Assembly: GCF_015207035.1 (NCBI RefSeq) | Contig: NZ_JADEXQ010000005.1 | Coordinates: 1 to 64,000, forward strand | DNA: 64,000 bases | Origin: Romeriopsis navalis LEGE 11480 | GTDB lineage: Bacteria; Cyanobacteriota; Cyanobacteriia; Leptolyngbyales; Leptolyngbyaceae | Reading direction: 5' to 3' | In this document: positions 29,085 to 36,070 of the stretch, piece by piece | How positions within the stretch are numbered: the first letter of the stretch is position 1 | Layout: every line of letters starts with the position of its first letter | Translations under genes and position numbers: made by a program | The notes under the pieces: model-generated | What the model saw: only the letters and a program-made list of their open reading frames with translations | The model's database searches: none | What the model was told of the DNA's origin: nothing

Positions 29085-29259
29085 TGTCGCTAGTTTCAGT
29101 AGTTATGGGTTGTTAAAGTTACTTCCCGTGATTCTTTCTACTGAATTTAGCAATATGACTCAGGATGGAATAGGCATTTAAACTCTGTGATGTTTAGGAG
29201 GATTTGAATTCTGCGTGAATTTACGGGCTTTGGTCACTGAAACATAATCTTTAAGTTGA

Positions 29260-29739
29260 TTATCCTTCAACCACTAACGGATAGTCGGGAGTGGGATTGA
29301 GGGGACAACTGAAATCATATTCACCCGGTTTAAGTTCGATTTCATAATCCTGGGTTACCCCTTGAGTGAGCCCGCCGCCACTGACTTTGGGCAGCGTTGC
29401 GAAGCTGAGGCCTTTACCCCGGAGGTAGAACCCGAGTTCATAGGGGACGTTACTGTTGGTGACGCGGAAGATATATTTGCCAGGTTTCAGTTTGAGCGGT
29501 TTGAACTGGCTTTTGCGATCGCCTAAAGTCTTTTGATTGATCTGTTTGCAGTCATCACCGGATTTGGGCGTGAACGCGTAGTCTTTGGCCTCTGTTTCGG
29601 TGAACTGACAGCCGGTTTGGGTCAAGGTGATGATCGTGGCTGGGGTTGTGTCGTTGCTAGTTTGGGTATTGGCGTTATTGCAGGCAACGAGCCCGATCGT
29701 GAGTAAGCCGATGCTGAAATTGCGTAAATAAGTTCTCAT
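29260..29739 (-). CDS. Lipoprotein with a cupredoxin-like domain lacking copper ligands
   Basis: A 159-residue protein with signal sequence and lipobox GLVAC (Cys20). The mature part (about 75-159) follows a cupredoxin pattern: FKPLKLKPGKYIFRVTNSN and, at the end, IELKPGEYDFSCPLNPTPDYPLVVEG. There is no histidine anywhere and no internal methionine, so a type 1 copper site cannot form; the remaining cysteines (44, 63 and the one in DFSCPL) might bind another metal or form a disulfide. Divergent from the PCASKN-repeat lipoprotein 230 bases away. Function unknown. Confidence 0.78.
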   Translation of the reverse strand: MRTYLRNFSIGLLTIGLVACNNANTQTSNDTTPATIITLTQTGCQFTETEAKDYAFTPKSGDDCKQINQKTLGDRKSQFKPLKLKPGKYIFRVTNSNVPYELGFYLRGKGLSFATLPKVSGGGLTQGVTQDYEIELKPGEYDFSCPLNPTPDYPLVVEG

Positions 29740-29969
29740 AGGGATTTCGCGATGAGTTTAGCGATTGCTGTATTCAAGGTACCGGGGGATCAGCCAACTA
29801 GATTTAAATGGGCCGCTGGGGCCGAATTCTGGTGGGTTCCATTAAATTTCATCTCACTTTTAAAACCATTCTCAGTATCTGTTGTTTATATGACACAGAA
29901 CAAAGCGACCTACTCAGGTTGCTCTGCTGTCGGAAAAACATTTTCACATTTGATACTTCTGAGGTCTTT

Positions 29970-30242
29970 ATGCGCGTTAACTACTTAATCACTTTGGCGA
30001 CAGCTTCCCTTTTGGGCATGGGTGCCGTTGTTGGCTGTTCTAATCCTTGTGCTGCTAAAACTCCCAGTAGCTCTACTTCTGCGCCAGCTGATCCTTGTGC
30101 CTCGAAAAATCCTTGCGCTTCCAAAAATCCTTGCGCCTCGAAAAACCCTTGCGCCTCGAAAAACCCTTGCGCTTCCAAGAATCCTTGTGCCTCGAAAAAT
30201 CCTTGCGCTTCCAAAAATCCTTGCGCCTCGAAGAGCAACTAG
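29970..30242 (+). CDS. Small lipoprotein made of eight PCASKN repeats
   Basis: A 90-residue protein: signal sequence LITLATASLLGMGAVVGC with lipobox cysteine 23, a short linker with NPCAAKTP, then eight exact or near-exact hexapeptides PCASKN filling the rest. Ten cysteines in the sequence are regularly spaced every six residues in the repeat, with lysine beside each, which suggests metal binding or a disulfide- or wall-linked surface coat. The opposite strand also reads open across the repeat because the unit is 18 bases; that is a shadow. It is divergent from a cupredoxin-like lipoprotein and followed by a strong terminator. Function unknown. Confidence 0.85.
   Translation: MRVNYLITLATASLLGMGAVVGCSNPCAAKTPSSSTSAPADPCASKNPCASKNPCASKNPCASKNPCASKNPCASKNPCASKNPCASKSN
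30093..30236 (+). repeat. Eight tandem 18-base coding repeats
   Basis: Eight in-frame 18-base units (CCT TGC GCC TCG AAA AAC and synonymous variants) make up 144 bases of the lipoprotein gene. Units differ only at third positions, plus AAC/AGC in the last, so they arose by duplication under selection for the hexapeptide. Copy number is likely variable. Confidence 0.95.
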
Positions 30243-30272
30243 AGATAACGGCTGATAATACACTGAACACTC

Positions 30273-30310
30273 CATAAAAAAAGGGATAGCGCATGTGCTA
30301 TCCCTTTTCC
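30273..30310. terminator. Bidirectional terminator between the repeat lipoprotein and psaI
   Basis: AAAGGGATAGC, a six-base loop and GCTATCCCTTT form a perfect hairpin. On the minus strand it is followed by seven T residues, terminating psaI; on the plus strand TTTT follows the stem, terminating the lipoprotein gene. Confidence 0.9.
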
Positions 30311-30348
30311 GTTAGAAGGCTTTTTCGTAAAAGCACAGTAATCTTCGC

Positions 30349-30465
30349 TTATGCTTCTTTCTCGACATACAGGAAGAGCAAACCCATAACGACGGCAGGA
30401 AAAACCCAACCGATTAAGGGAATCATGATCCAGGGCAAAAAGGAAGCGGCGTATGATCCAGTCAT
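30349..30465 (-). CDS. psaI: Photosystem I reaction centre subunit VIII
   Basis: A 38-residue single-span membrane protein. The translation begins [20 protein letters not shown] and ends with [14 protein letters not shown], the near-invariant pattern of PsaI, which sits beside PsaL and stabilises the photosystem I trimer interface. AGGAA lies nine bases before the ATG. In many cyanobacteria psaI lies next to psaL; here it is alone, between the lipoprotein terminator and dxr. It is too short for routine gene calling and easily missed. Confidence 0.96.
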   Translation of the reverse strand: MTGSYAASFLPWIMIPLIGWVFPAVVMGLLFLYVEKEA

Positions 30466-30634
30466 TTCAATGATTTCCTATGATTAAACTGTTCCAATCG
30501 TAAATCTACTCCGATCGCCTGGTACACATGACAACTTCTTAGAATTCTTAACAAATTCTGGAGTTGAATTAAGGATTCAGGCGTTTAGTGCAAATTGGCT
30601 GGGAATCTAGCTAGGTCAGCCATTGACAGTAATT

Positions 30635-31807
30635 CTATACGGCTACAGTTTGGCTCGCTTTCTCGACGCAATCGCGGGACCACCGATCGGCTTCGATGAT
30701 GTCTTCGAGTTCGGGATTTTGCTTGTTTTGATTGGTATAACGATCGCAGGCTTGTTCGATTACCTTGGGAATTTCCAAGAAGCGAATCTTCTCTTCGAGG
30801 AATAGTTCAACGGCTTTCTCGTTGGCGGCATTCAAAACCGCTGGCATGCAACCACCGGCGCGTCCAGCCGCGTAGGCAAGGTTCATGCAGGGATATTTGT
30901 TGTGGTCAGGCTCACGGAAGGTGAGACTCCCGACTTTGACCAAATCGAGTTGTTCCCAATCGGTATGAATTCGCTCCGGGTAGGACAGGGTGTACAGAAT
31001 TGGTAAACGCATGTCGGCCCAACCGAGCTGCGCTAAGACTGATGTGTCTTGGAGCTCGATCATCGAGTGGATGATGCTTTGGGGATGGATGACGATATCA
31101 ATATCGTCGTAGTCCAAGCCAAAGAGATAATGGGCTTCGATTACTTCCAATCCCTTATTCATCAAGGTAGCGGAATCGACCGTAATCTTGCGGCCCATAG
31201 ACCAGTTGGGATGGTTGAGTGCATCAGCCACTGTGACTTTGGGTAAATCGGCAACGTCCCAGTCGCGGAAAGCGCCGCCGGACGCGGTGAGGATAATCCG
31301 GCGGAGTCCGCGATCGGGGACGCCCTGCAAGCATTGGAAAATCGCGGAGTGTTCAGAATCAGCGGGCAGCAGCTTGACGCCGTACTTTTCAATTAACGGT
31401 AGAACAACCGGAGCTCCGGCAATCAGCGTCTCTTTATTGGCGAGGGCAATATCTTTACCGGCTTCGATCGCCGCGATCGTTGGCTTCAGACCGGCGTAGC
31501 CGACAATGCCGGTGACCACCACTTCAGCGTCGCCATAGCGGGCGACTTCGACCACGCCTTCGGAGCCGGACAGGATTTGGGGCTGGGGCTTGAGATCGGC
31601 GATCGCTTCCTTTAGTTCCGCCAGTTTGCTGGCGTCTTGGATGGCGATAATTTCGGGTTTGAACTGGCGCACTTGTTGTGAGAACAGTTCTACATTGCGA
31701 CCGGCAACCATCCCGACAATTCGGAACTGGTCAGGGTACTGGGAGACAATATCGAGGGTTTGGGTACCGATTGACCCAGTTGAACCGAGGAGAGTAATTG
31801 CTTTCAC
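30635..31807 (-). CDS. dxr: 1-deoxy-D-xylulose 5-phosphate reductoisomerase
   Basis: A 390-residue enzyme of the methylerythritol phosphate pathway, making 2-C-methyl-D-erythritol 4-phosphate for carotenoids, phytol and quinones. The NADPH-binding [12 protein letters not shown] is at residues 8-19. The metal- and substrate-binding segment [17 protein letters not shown], then [39 protein letters not shown] and [15 protein letters not shown] are all intact. Single gene; its upstream region (31808-32049) is shared with a divergent cytochrome gene and holds an HLR1-like sequence. Confidence 0.98.
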   Translation of the reverse strand: MKAITLLGSTGSIGTQTLDIVSQYPDQFRIVGMVAGRNVELFSQQVRQFKPEIIAIQDASKLAELKEAIADLKPQPQILSGSEGVVEVARYGDAEVVVTGIVGYAGLKPTIAAIEAGKDIALANKETLIAGAPVVLPLIEKYGVKLLPADSEHSAIFQCLQGVPDRGLRRIILTASGGAFRDWDVADLPKVTVADALNHPNWSMGRKITVDSATLMNKGLEVIEAHYLFGLDYDDIDIVIHPQSIIHSMIELQDTSVLAQLGWADMRLPILYTLSYPERIHTDWEQLDLVKVGSLTFREPDHNKYPCMNLAYAAGRAGGCMPAVLNAANEKAVELFLEEKIRFLEIPKVIEQACDRYTNQNKQNPELEDIIEADRWSRDCVEKASQTVAV

Positions 31808-31922
31808 GGGCGCATTCCATGCAAAACATCCTTCTTATCTTACGGGAGCACGGTGCGGTGGAGAAATCACGCCGTCGTAACTCGGATGTAACAACTGCCG
31901 AAAATTCATCCATGCAAATTAC

Positions 31923-31940
31923 TTAACAAATAGTTACAAT
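31923..31940 (+). promoter_or_regulatory. HLR1-like (RpaB-type) direct repeat
   Basis: TTAACAAA, two bases, then GTTACAAT matches the HLR1 consensus (two copies of (G/T)TTACA(A/T)(A/T) spaced by two bases) at 15 of 16 positions. HLR1 boxes bind the response regulator RpaB at light- and photosystem-related promoters. It lies 110 bases upstream of the cytochrome gene start and 116 bases upstream of the dxr start, so it could serve either. Confidence 0.4.
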
Positions 31941-32049
31941 TAACTTATGAGGTTTGCCGATGCATTGAGTCATTGGTTTGCTTGCTGTGATGCTACGATT
32001 TTCCGCCTCACGATTGGAAATAACGCTACATTTTTTGCGGAGGCAATTC

Positions 32050-32658
32050 ATGACAACATTTCAGGTGAGTGTCCCGAAGTTGACTGGGGCCTTGCGACGA
32101 CTTTCGACGGTTTTGGCGATCGCGCTACTCACGCTCACCCTCACGGCGGCGGTAACGGGATTGTTGATTGCTTACTATTATCAGCCAGGAGCCGGGGTTG
32201 CCTATGATTCCCTCAAGGTGATTAGCCAAGATGTGAACTACGGCTGGCTGGTGCGACGATTGCATGATTTAGCCGGTAACGCCTTAATCATCCTGAGCTT
32301 GGTCCAGATCGTGGTGATGTTTTTAGGTGAGCGGCTGCGTAGGAGTTGGCTGGGTGCGTGGTTTACGGGTTTATTTTTGACCCTCACGGCGATGGGCTTG
32401 AGCTGGACGGCGATTATTCTGGATTGGTCGCAGGTAGGCTACTGGCGGATGAAGGTGGAGTTAGGCCAAGTGGCATCCATTCCGTTGATTGGCCCGACTT
32501 TGGCGGAGGTTCTGACCGGCGGTAGCTTGGGGACGCTGACGGTGGCGCATATGTATGCGATTCATAGCTATGTGTTGTCGCTGGCGGCATTGGGTTTATC
32601 GATCGCGCATCTCGTGAGCTTGATTTACCAAGAGCGGGATATGAATCGCCAGATTTAG
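32050..32658 (+). CDS. Divergent cytochrome b6-like membrane protein
   Basis: A 202-residue four-helix protein homologous to the N-terminal half of cytochrome b (PetB). Conserved pieces include LSWTAIILDWSQVGYWRMKV, IPLIGPTLAEVLTGGS and HSYVLSLAALGLSIAHLVSLIYQ. Of the four haem ligands, His72, His172 and His187 are present; the position 14 residues after His72, where PetB has the second helix-B histidine, is Gln86. The PetB cysteine that anchors haem cn is also absent from helix A. So it can hold one ordinary b haem, and perhaps an unusual second one. It is not the housekeeping petB and has no petD beside it. CGGAGG six bases before the ATG supports the start. Confidence 0.82.
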   Translation: MTTFQVSVPKLTGALRRLSTVLAIALLTLTLTAAVTGLLIAYYYQPGAGVAYDSLKVISQDVNYGWLVRRLHDLAGNALIILSLVQIVVMFLGERLRRSWLGAWFTGLFLTLTAMGLSWTAIILDWSQVGYWRMKVELGQVASIPLIGPTLAEVLTGGSLGTLTVAHMYAIHSYVLSLAALGLSIAHLVSLIYQERDMNRQI

Positions 32659-32777
32659 TCGCGATCAAATTTCTGTGAACGCGTTGGTTGTGAAAATTCG
32701 CAGCTGACGCATTTTTGTATGGCGAGGCGTTTGGTGCGGGTCGTTATACTTGAACTATCTGTTATGGGCAATCCGCT

Positions 32778-33431
32778 ATGGTGATGCTTCAATTTCGACA
32801 ATTGGTAGTGCAGCCGGGGCAACGGATTCAGTTGCAGGATGTGGATTGGGCCGAATTTGAAGCGATTTTGGCTGAGTTGGGCGATGAGCGCTCCAGTCGG
32901 ATTGCTTACTTCGGTGATGTGTTGGAGATTCGTATGCCACTACCAGAACATGAAGTGGATAATGAATTAATCGGTGATTTGGTCAAAATTCTGCTCGAAG
33001 AACTGGATATCGATAATGAATGCTTTGGTTCAACGACTTTTAGACGTCAAGGGATGCAAGCGGGAATTGAGCCAGATCAGTGTTTTTATATTGAAAATCA
33101 TGCTGTGATGATTGGGAAGCGACGAATTGATTTGACCATCGATCCACCACCGGATTTGGCAATTGAAGTAGATGTGACTTCTAAAACTGGACTTGAGGCG
33201 TATCAGGCTTTGGGTGTGCCGGAATTATGGCGATTTGAGGAAGGCGGTTTGCGAATTAGTCTGCTCCAAGATGGTGCTTACCAAGATGCAACGCAAAGTC
33301 GGCATTTTCCCCAATTTGATGTGATTGATTGGGTTGCGCAAGTGATTGTGCGATCGCAAACTGATGGTCGTAGTCAGACACTCAAGGCTTTCCGTAAACA
33401 AATTCGTGGTTTGATTGCGGCAACGAATTAG
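32778..33431 (+). CDS. Uma2-family endonuclease-like protein
   Basis: A 217-residue Uma2 (DUF820, PD-(D/E)XK superfamily) protein. The family core is visible: AYFGDVLEIRMPLPEHE, GIEPDQCFYIENHAVM, then DLTIDPPPDLAIEVDVTSKT with the EVD motif, YQALGVPELWRF and LRISLL. These proteins are abundant in cyanobacteria and their biological role is largely unknown. It ends 12 bases before the DUF167 gene, so the three genes Uma2, DUF167 and mobA may form an operon. An inactivated relative is at 5474-5949. Confidence 0.9.
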   Translation: MVMLQFRQLVVQPGQRIQLQDVDWAEFEAILAELGDERSSRIAYFGDVLEIRMPLPEHEVDNELIGDLVKILLEELDIDNECFGSTTFRRQGMQAGIEPDQCFYIENHAVMIGKRRIDLTIDPPPDLAIEVDVTSKTGLEAYQALGVPELWRFEEGGLRISLLQDGAYQDATQSRHFPQFDVIDWVAQVIVRSQTDGRSQTLKAFRKQIRGLIAATN

Positions 33432-33443
33432 GGATGCGATCGG

Positions 33444-33665
33444 ATGATTTTGCAGATCAAGGTGAAGCCAAATGCGAAGCAGCAGGCTTTGACTCAGCAG
33501 GAAGATGGCACCTGGTTTGCGTCGCTCAAGTCGCCGCCGGTGGATGGCAAGGCAAACGCTGAGCTGATCAAGCTACGCTCAAAGGCTTTTAAGGTGTCGA
33601 AGTGCGATATCACGATTAAGACGGATGCTGAGGCCAAACTAAAGTTGGTGGAAATCGATGATTAG
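33444..33665 (+). CDS. DUF167 (YggU-like) protein
   Basis: A 73-residue protein of the DUF167 family. The signature KVKPNAKQQALTQQEDGTW, then SPPVDGKANAELIKLRSKAFKVSKCDITI is complete. The function of the family is unknown; structures show a small alpha/beta fold. It overlaps the start of mobA by eight bases and follows the Uma2 gene by 12 bases. Confidence 0.9.
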   Translation: MILQIKVKPNAKQQALTQQEDGTWFASLKSPPVDGKANAELIKLRSKAFKVSKCDITIKTDAEAKLKLVEIDD

Positions 33666-34248
33666 CGATCGGCTCAGCACGATCGTCCTCGCTGGCGGTT
33701 TAAGCCGGCGGATGGGACGCGATAAGGCGTTGCTTGAAATCCAAGGGGTGCCATTGTTGAAGCATGTCACCGATCGAGTTTTGCCATTTAGTCAGCCGGT
33801 GTTTGTTGTCACGGCTTGGCCTGAGGCTTACCAATCGATCGTTGCGCCGGACTGTCATTTAATTACAGATGAAATCTCAGCTGGCCCGATGATGGGATTT
33901 GCCCAAGGGTTAGCAAAGGTCGAAACGAATTGGATTTTGCTGTTGTCCTGTGATTTGCCGCAGCTTGATCAAACGACTATTTTGCGGTGGATACAGCATT
34001 TAGGTGCGGTTCCAGAGACAGCGATCGCCTATTTGCCCCAGGGTGAAAAAGGCTGGGAGCCGTTGTGTGGGTTTTATCGGCTGAGTTGCCGGGAAGCGCT
34101 CCAGACGTTTATTGATCAAGGCGGACGATCGTTTCAAAAGTGGTTACAGACTCAGGTTGTGGAAGTTTTGTCAGTGGAGGACCGGCGCGTATTGTTTAAC
34201 TGCAATACGCCGGAAGATTGGCAACAGGTGAGCGATCAGTACAAATAA
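33658..34248 (+). CDS. mobA: Molybdenum cofactor guanylyltransferase
   Basis: A 196-residue GT-A-fold enzyme that attaches GMP to molybdopterin, giving the guanine dinucleotide form of the cofactor used by enzymes such as nitrate reductase. LAGGLSRRMGRDKALLEI (residues 11-28) is the nucleotide-binding signature; DEISAGPMMGFAQGL and LLSCDLPQL supply further substrate and metal contacts. The start overlaps the DUF167 gene by eight bases, indicating coupled translation. No other moa/moe gene is nearby. Confidence 0.93.
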   Translation: MISDRLSTIVLAGGLSRRMGRDKALLEIQGVPLLKHVTDRVLPFSQPVFVVTAWPEAYQSIVAPDCHLITDEISAGPMMGFAQGLAKVETNWILLLSCDLPQLDQTTILRWIQHLGAVPETAIAYLPQGEKGWEPLCGFYRLSCREALQTFIDQGGRSFQKWLQTQVVEVLSVEDRRVLFNCNTPEDWQQVSDQYK

Positions 34249-34338
34249 ACGCCTGTAAAATTGTATAATCTTGGCCTCCAGAGCAAGTTGGCTTTTTAGA
34301 CAAGTTGGTTTTTCGATAAGCGCACGATCGCAGAATTT

Positions 34339-34965
34339 ATGCTGAGTTACCTCAAGGGCAAAGTCATTCATACACAGCGGTTGCAGAACAACCGGATTCA
34401 CCTTGTCTTAGAAGTGAATAATCTGGGCTACGATTTGCAGATCACCAGTCGGCATTTGCTGGAGCTACCGGCCTACGGGGATACGACCCATATCTTTACC
34501 CACCTCAATGTCAAAGATGATGGGATGACCCTATTTGGCTTCACCTCCATGGCGGAGCGGGATTTATTTCGGCAGTTGGTCAGTGTGAGTGGAATTGGGC
34601 CACAGTTGGGCATGGCCTTGCTCGATAGCTTGAACTTGCAGGAATTGGTGCAGGCGATCGTCTCGGGCAATACGCGGTTGCTTTCCCGCACACCTGGCGT
34701 TGGGAACAAAACTGCCGAACGGATCGCCTTGGAATTAAAAACTAAATTAGCGGAATGGCGCGAACAAAGCGGCTTGTCGTTGCAACCTGCTGCTGGCCCT
34801 GTGGTGTCGGTACGGGAAGATGTCGAGATGACGCTGTTGGCTTTGGGCTATACCGATGCGGAAATTACCAAGGCCCTGAATGCGGTGGGTCAGAGCAGTA
34901 CTTTAGCGAAGACAGCCGATGCGGAGGAGTGGATTCGTCAGGCGATTTCTTGGCTGAGTCAGTAA
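34339..34965 (+). CDS. ruvA: Holliday junction branch-migration protein RuvA
   Basis: A 208-residue protein that binds Holliday junctions as a tetramer and recruits RuvB. Domain I starts MLSYLKGKVIHTQ with an OB-fold; domain II has the two helix-hairpin-helix motifs (LVSVSGIGPQLGMALLDSL and LLSRTPGVGNKTAERIALELK); the C-terminal domain III (VREDVEMTLLALGYTDAEI) is the RuvB-binding part after a flexible linker. Single gene 90 bases after mobA; ruvB and ruvC are not in the window. Confidence 0.97.
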   Translation: MLSYLKGKVIHTQRLQNNRIHLVLEVNNLGYDLQITSRHLLELPAYGDTTHIFTHLNVKDDGMTLFGFTSMAERDLFRQLVSVSGIGPQLGMALLDSLNLQELVQAIVSGNTRLLSRTPGVGNKTAERIALELKTKLAEWREQSGLSLQPAAGPVVSVREDVEMTLLALGYTDAEITKALNAVGQSSTLAKTADAEEWIRQAISWLSQ

Positions 34966-35029
34966 GGGGAAACGACCGTTCGCCCTTACTAGCTGGCGCT
35001 GTTATACTGGCTCAGTCGGTTTTGCTTAA

Positions 35030-35205
35030 TTGGGTTGGCGATAGCCGTTTCAATTGGGCATTTGGGGAAAGTCTGGTGCAACTCCAACGCTGTCCCGCAA
35101 CTGTGATGAGTGGTTCTTGGCGGGTGGGTTGGTTTCCTTCCTGGGAGACTGGCCACTCTTAAGTCAGAACACCCACCGATCGGGTCTTACGACGACCTAT
35201 TTATT
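35030..35205 (+). ncRNA. Cobalamin riboswitch
   Basis: The leader of hupE contains the B12-box-like core: GGGGAAAGTCTGGTGCAAC, then TCCAACGCTGTCCCGCAACT, which matches the conserved GGGAA, GGTG, AACTCC, GC-G-CCCGCAACTGT pattern of cobalamin riboswitches, and further on AGTCAGAACACCCACC as the closing arm. The outer limits are approximate. The coding start follows about 20 bases after the element, so control of translation or of a short terminator is possible; it implies repression of hupE by cobalamin. Confidence 0.88.
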
Positions 35206-35226
35206 GATGTCTGCGAGGTACAGATA

Positions 35227-35892
35227 ATGAGAAATTCCGATAATGCGGGTTTGATTGCGCCTTTGCGTAAGTATGGATTGCCAACGGTTGTCGCGATCGC
35301 GGGCTTAGCGTTGACGGCAGCGCCGTCGCTGGCACACCATCCGATGGGCGGCGCGACCCCGGCGACTTTCTTTGAAGGCTTTATGTCGGGTGTGGGACAT
35401 CCGATTTTGGGTGTTGACCACTTGGCTTTTGTGGTGGCGATCGGCCTATTTGCTGCAATGAAGCGCCAGGGTTTCTTGATTCCGGTGGCGTTTGTCTTGA
35501 CGGCAATGTTGGGGACGGCGGCACACCTGATGTCGGCAACGCTTCCTGGTGCGGAGTTGTGGGTTGCCGGTTCAGTATTGGCTTTGGGCCTGCTGATGCT
35601 GTTGCAGGATCGACTTAATTTGGCGGCGATCTCAGGTCTAGTTGGCCTCGCCGGTTTGTTCCACGGTTATGCCTATGGTGAAGCGATCTTTGGCGCAGAA
35701 ATGACGCCGCTAGTAGCTTACCTCGCTGGCTTTACGGCGATTCAGTTGGCGATCGCGCTCTTTACTGCGCAGGTTGCCCGAATGACAATGACCGAGAGCT
35801 TGGCCAAGTTCCGTTCAGCCGGTTTTGTTGTCGTTGGTATCGGATTTTCGCTGTTTGCATCCCAGGTATTGTCAGTTGCCTTCCCTGGATAA
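35227..35892 (+). CDS. hupE: HupE/UreJ-family metal transporter (probably cobalt or nickel)
   Basis: A 221-residue membrane protein with an N-terminal signal-like helix (LPTVVAIAGLALTAAPSLAHH) and about six more helices. The family signature HPILGVDHLAFVVAIG and the later GLFHGYAYGEA are intact; these histidines and the aspartate are the metal-binding residues of HupE/UreJ permeases. Upstream lies a cobalamin riboswitch, so cobalt uptake for B12 synthesis is the likely role. ATG 35227 is chosen because the frame further 5' passes through the riboswitch; GAGG lies about 10 bases upstream. Confidence 0.93.
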   Translation: MRNSDNAGLIAPLRKYGLPTVVAIAGLALTAAPSLAHHPMGGATPATFFEGFMSGVGHPILGVDHLAFVVAIGLFAAMKRQGFLIPVAFVLTAMLGTAAHLMSATLPGAELWVAGSVLALGLLMLLQDRLNLAAISGLVGLAGLFHGYAYGEAIFGAEMTPLVAYLAGFTAIQLAIALFTAQVARMTMTESLAKFRSAGFVVVGIGFSLFASQVLSVAFPG

Positions 35893-35912
35893 TTTGATCA
35901 AATCGTAAATGT

Positions 35913-36061
35913 CCGTAGGGGCGCGTCCCCCGCGCCCTAGATGGTTTATTCCAGAAATTAATCGCCCCTGGCCAGATGAATTGGTCGGGGGCGATTGATT
36001 TCTGGGAGGATATGGGTGGAATGGACGATTGGGATTGGGCGCGGGAAGCGCGCCCCTACGG
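35913..36061. repeat. 149-base nested inverted repeat (MITE-like)
   Basis: The outer arms 35913-35937 and 36037-36061 are complementary over 22 of 25 bases (CCGTAGGGGCGCG with CGCGCCCCTACGG, and CCCGCGCCC with GGGCGCGGG). Inside, CCAGAAATTAATCGCCCC (35951-35968) pairs with 35988-36005 with one wobble, closed by GGCCA/TGGTC. The GTAGGGGCGCG-type arm is a common dispersed repeat in cyanobacterial genomes. It fills the gap between convergent hupE and phoH, where it could also act as a bidirectional terminator. No transposase is present. Confidence 0.8.
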
Positions 36062-36070
36062 GTGTGTGGT

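Noticed and set aside
30093-30236. Regular repeat that could be mistaken for a CRISPR array
   Set aside because: The units are contiguous, in frame and without unique spacers, and they encode PCASKN; no cas gene is near.
29981-30275. Minus-strand open frames of 73-96 residues across the 18-base repeats
   Set aside because: They are open only because an 18-base unit without stops is repeated; the plus-strand frame has a signal peptide, lipobox and start codon.
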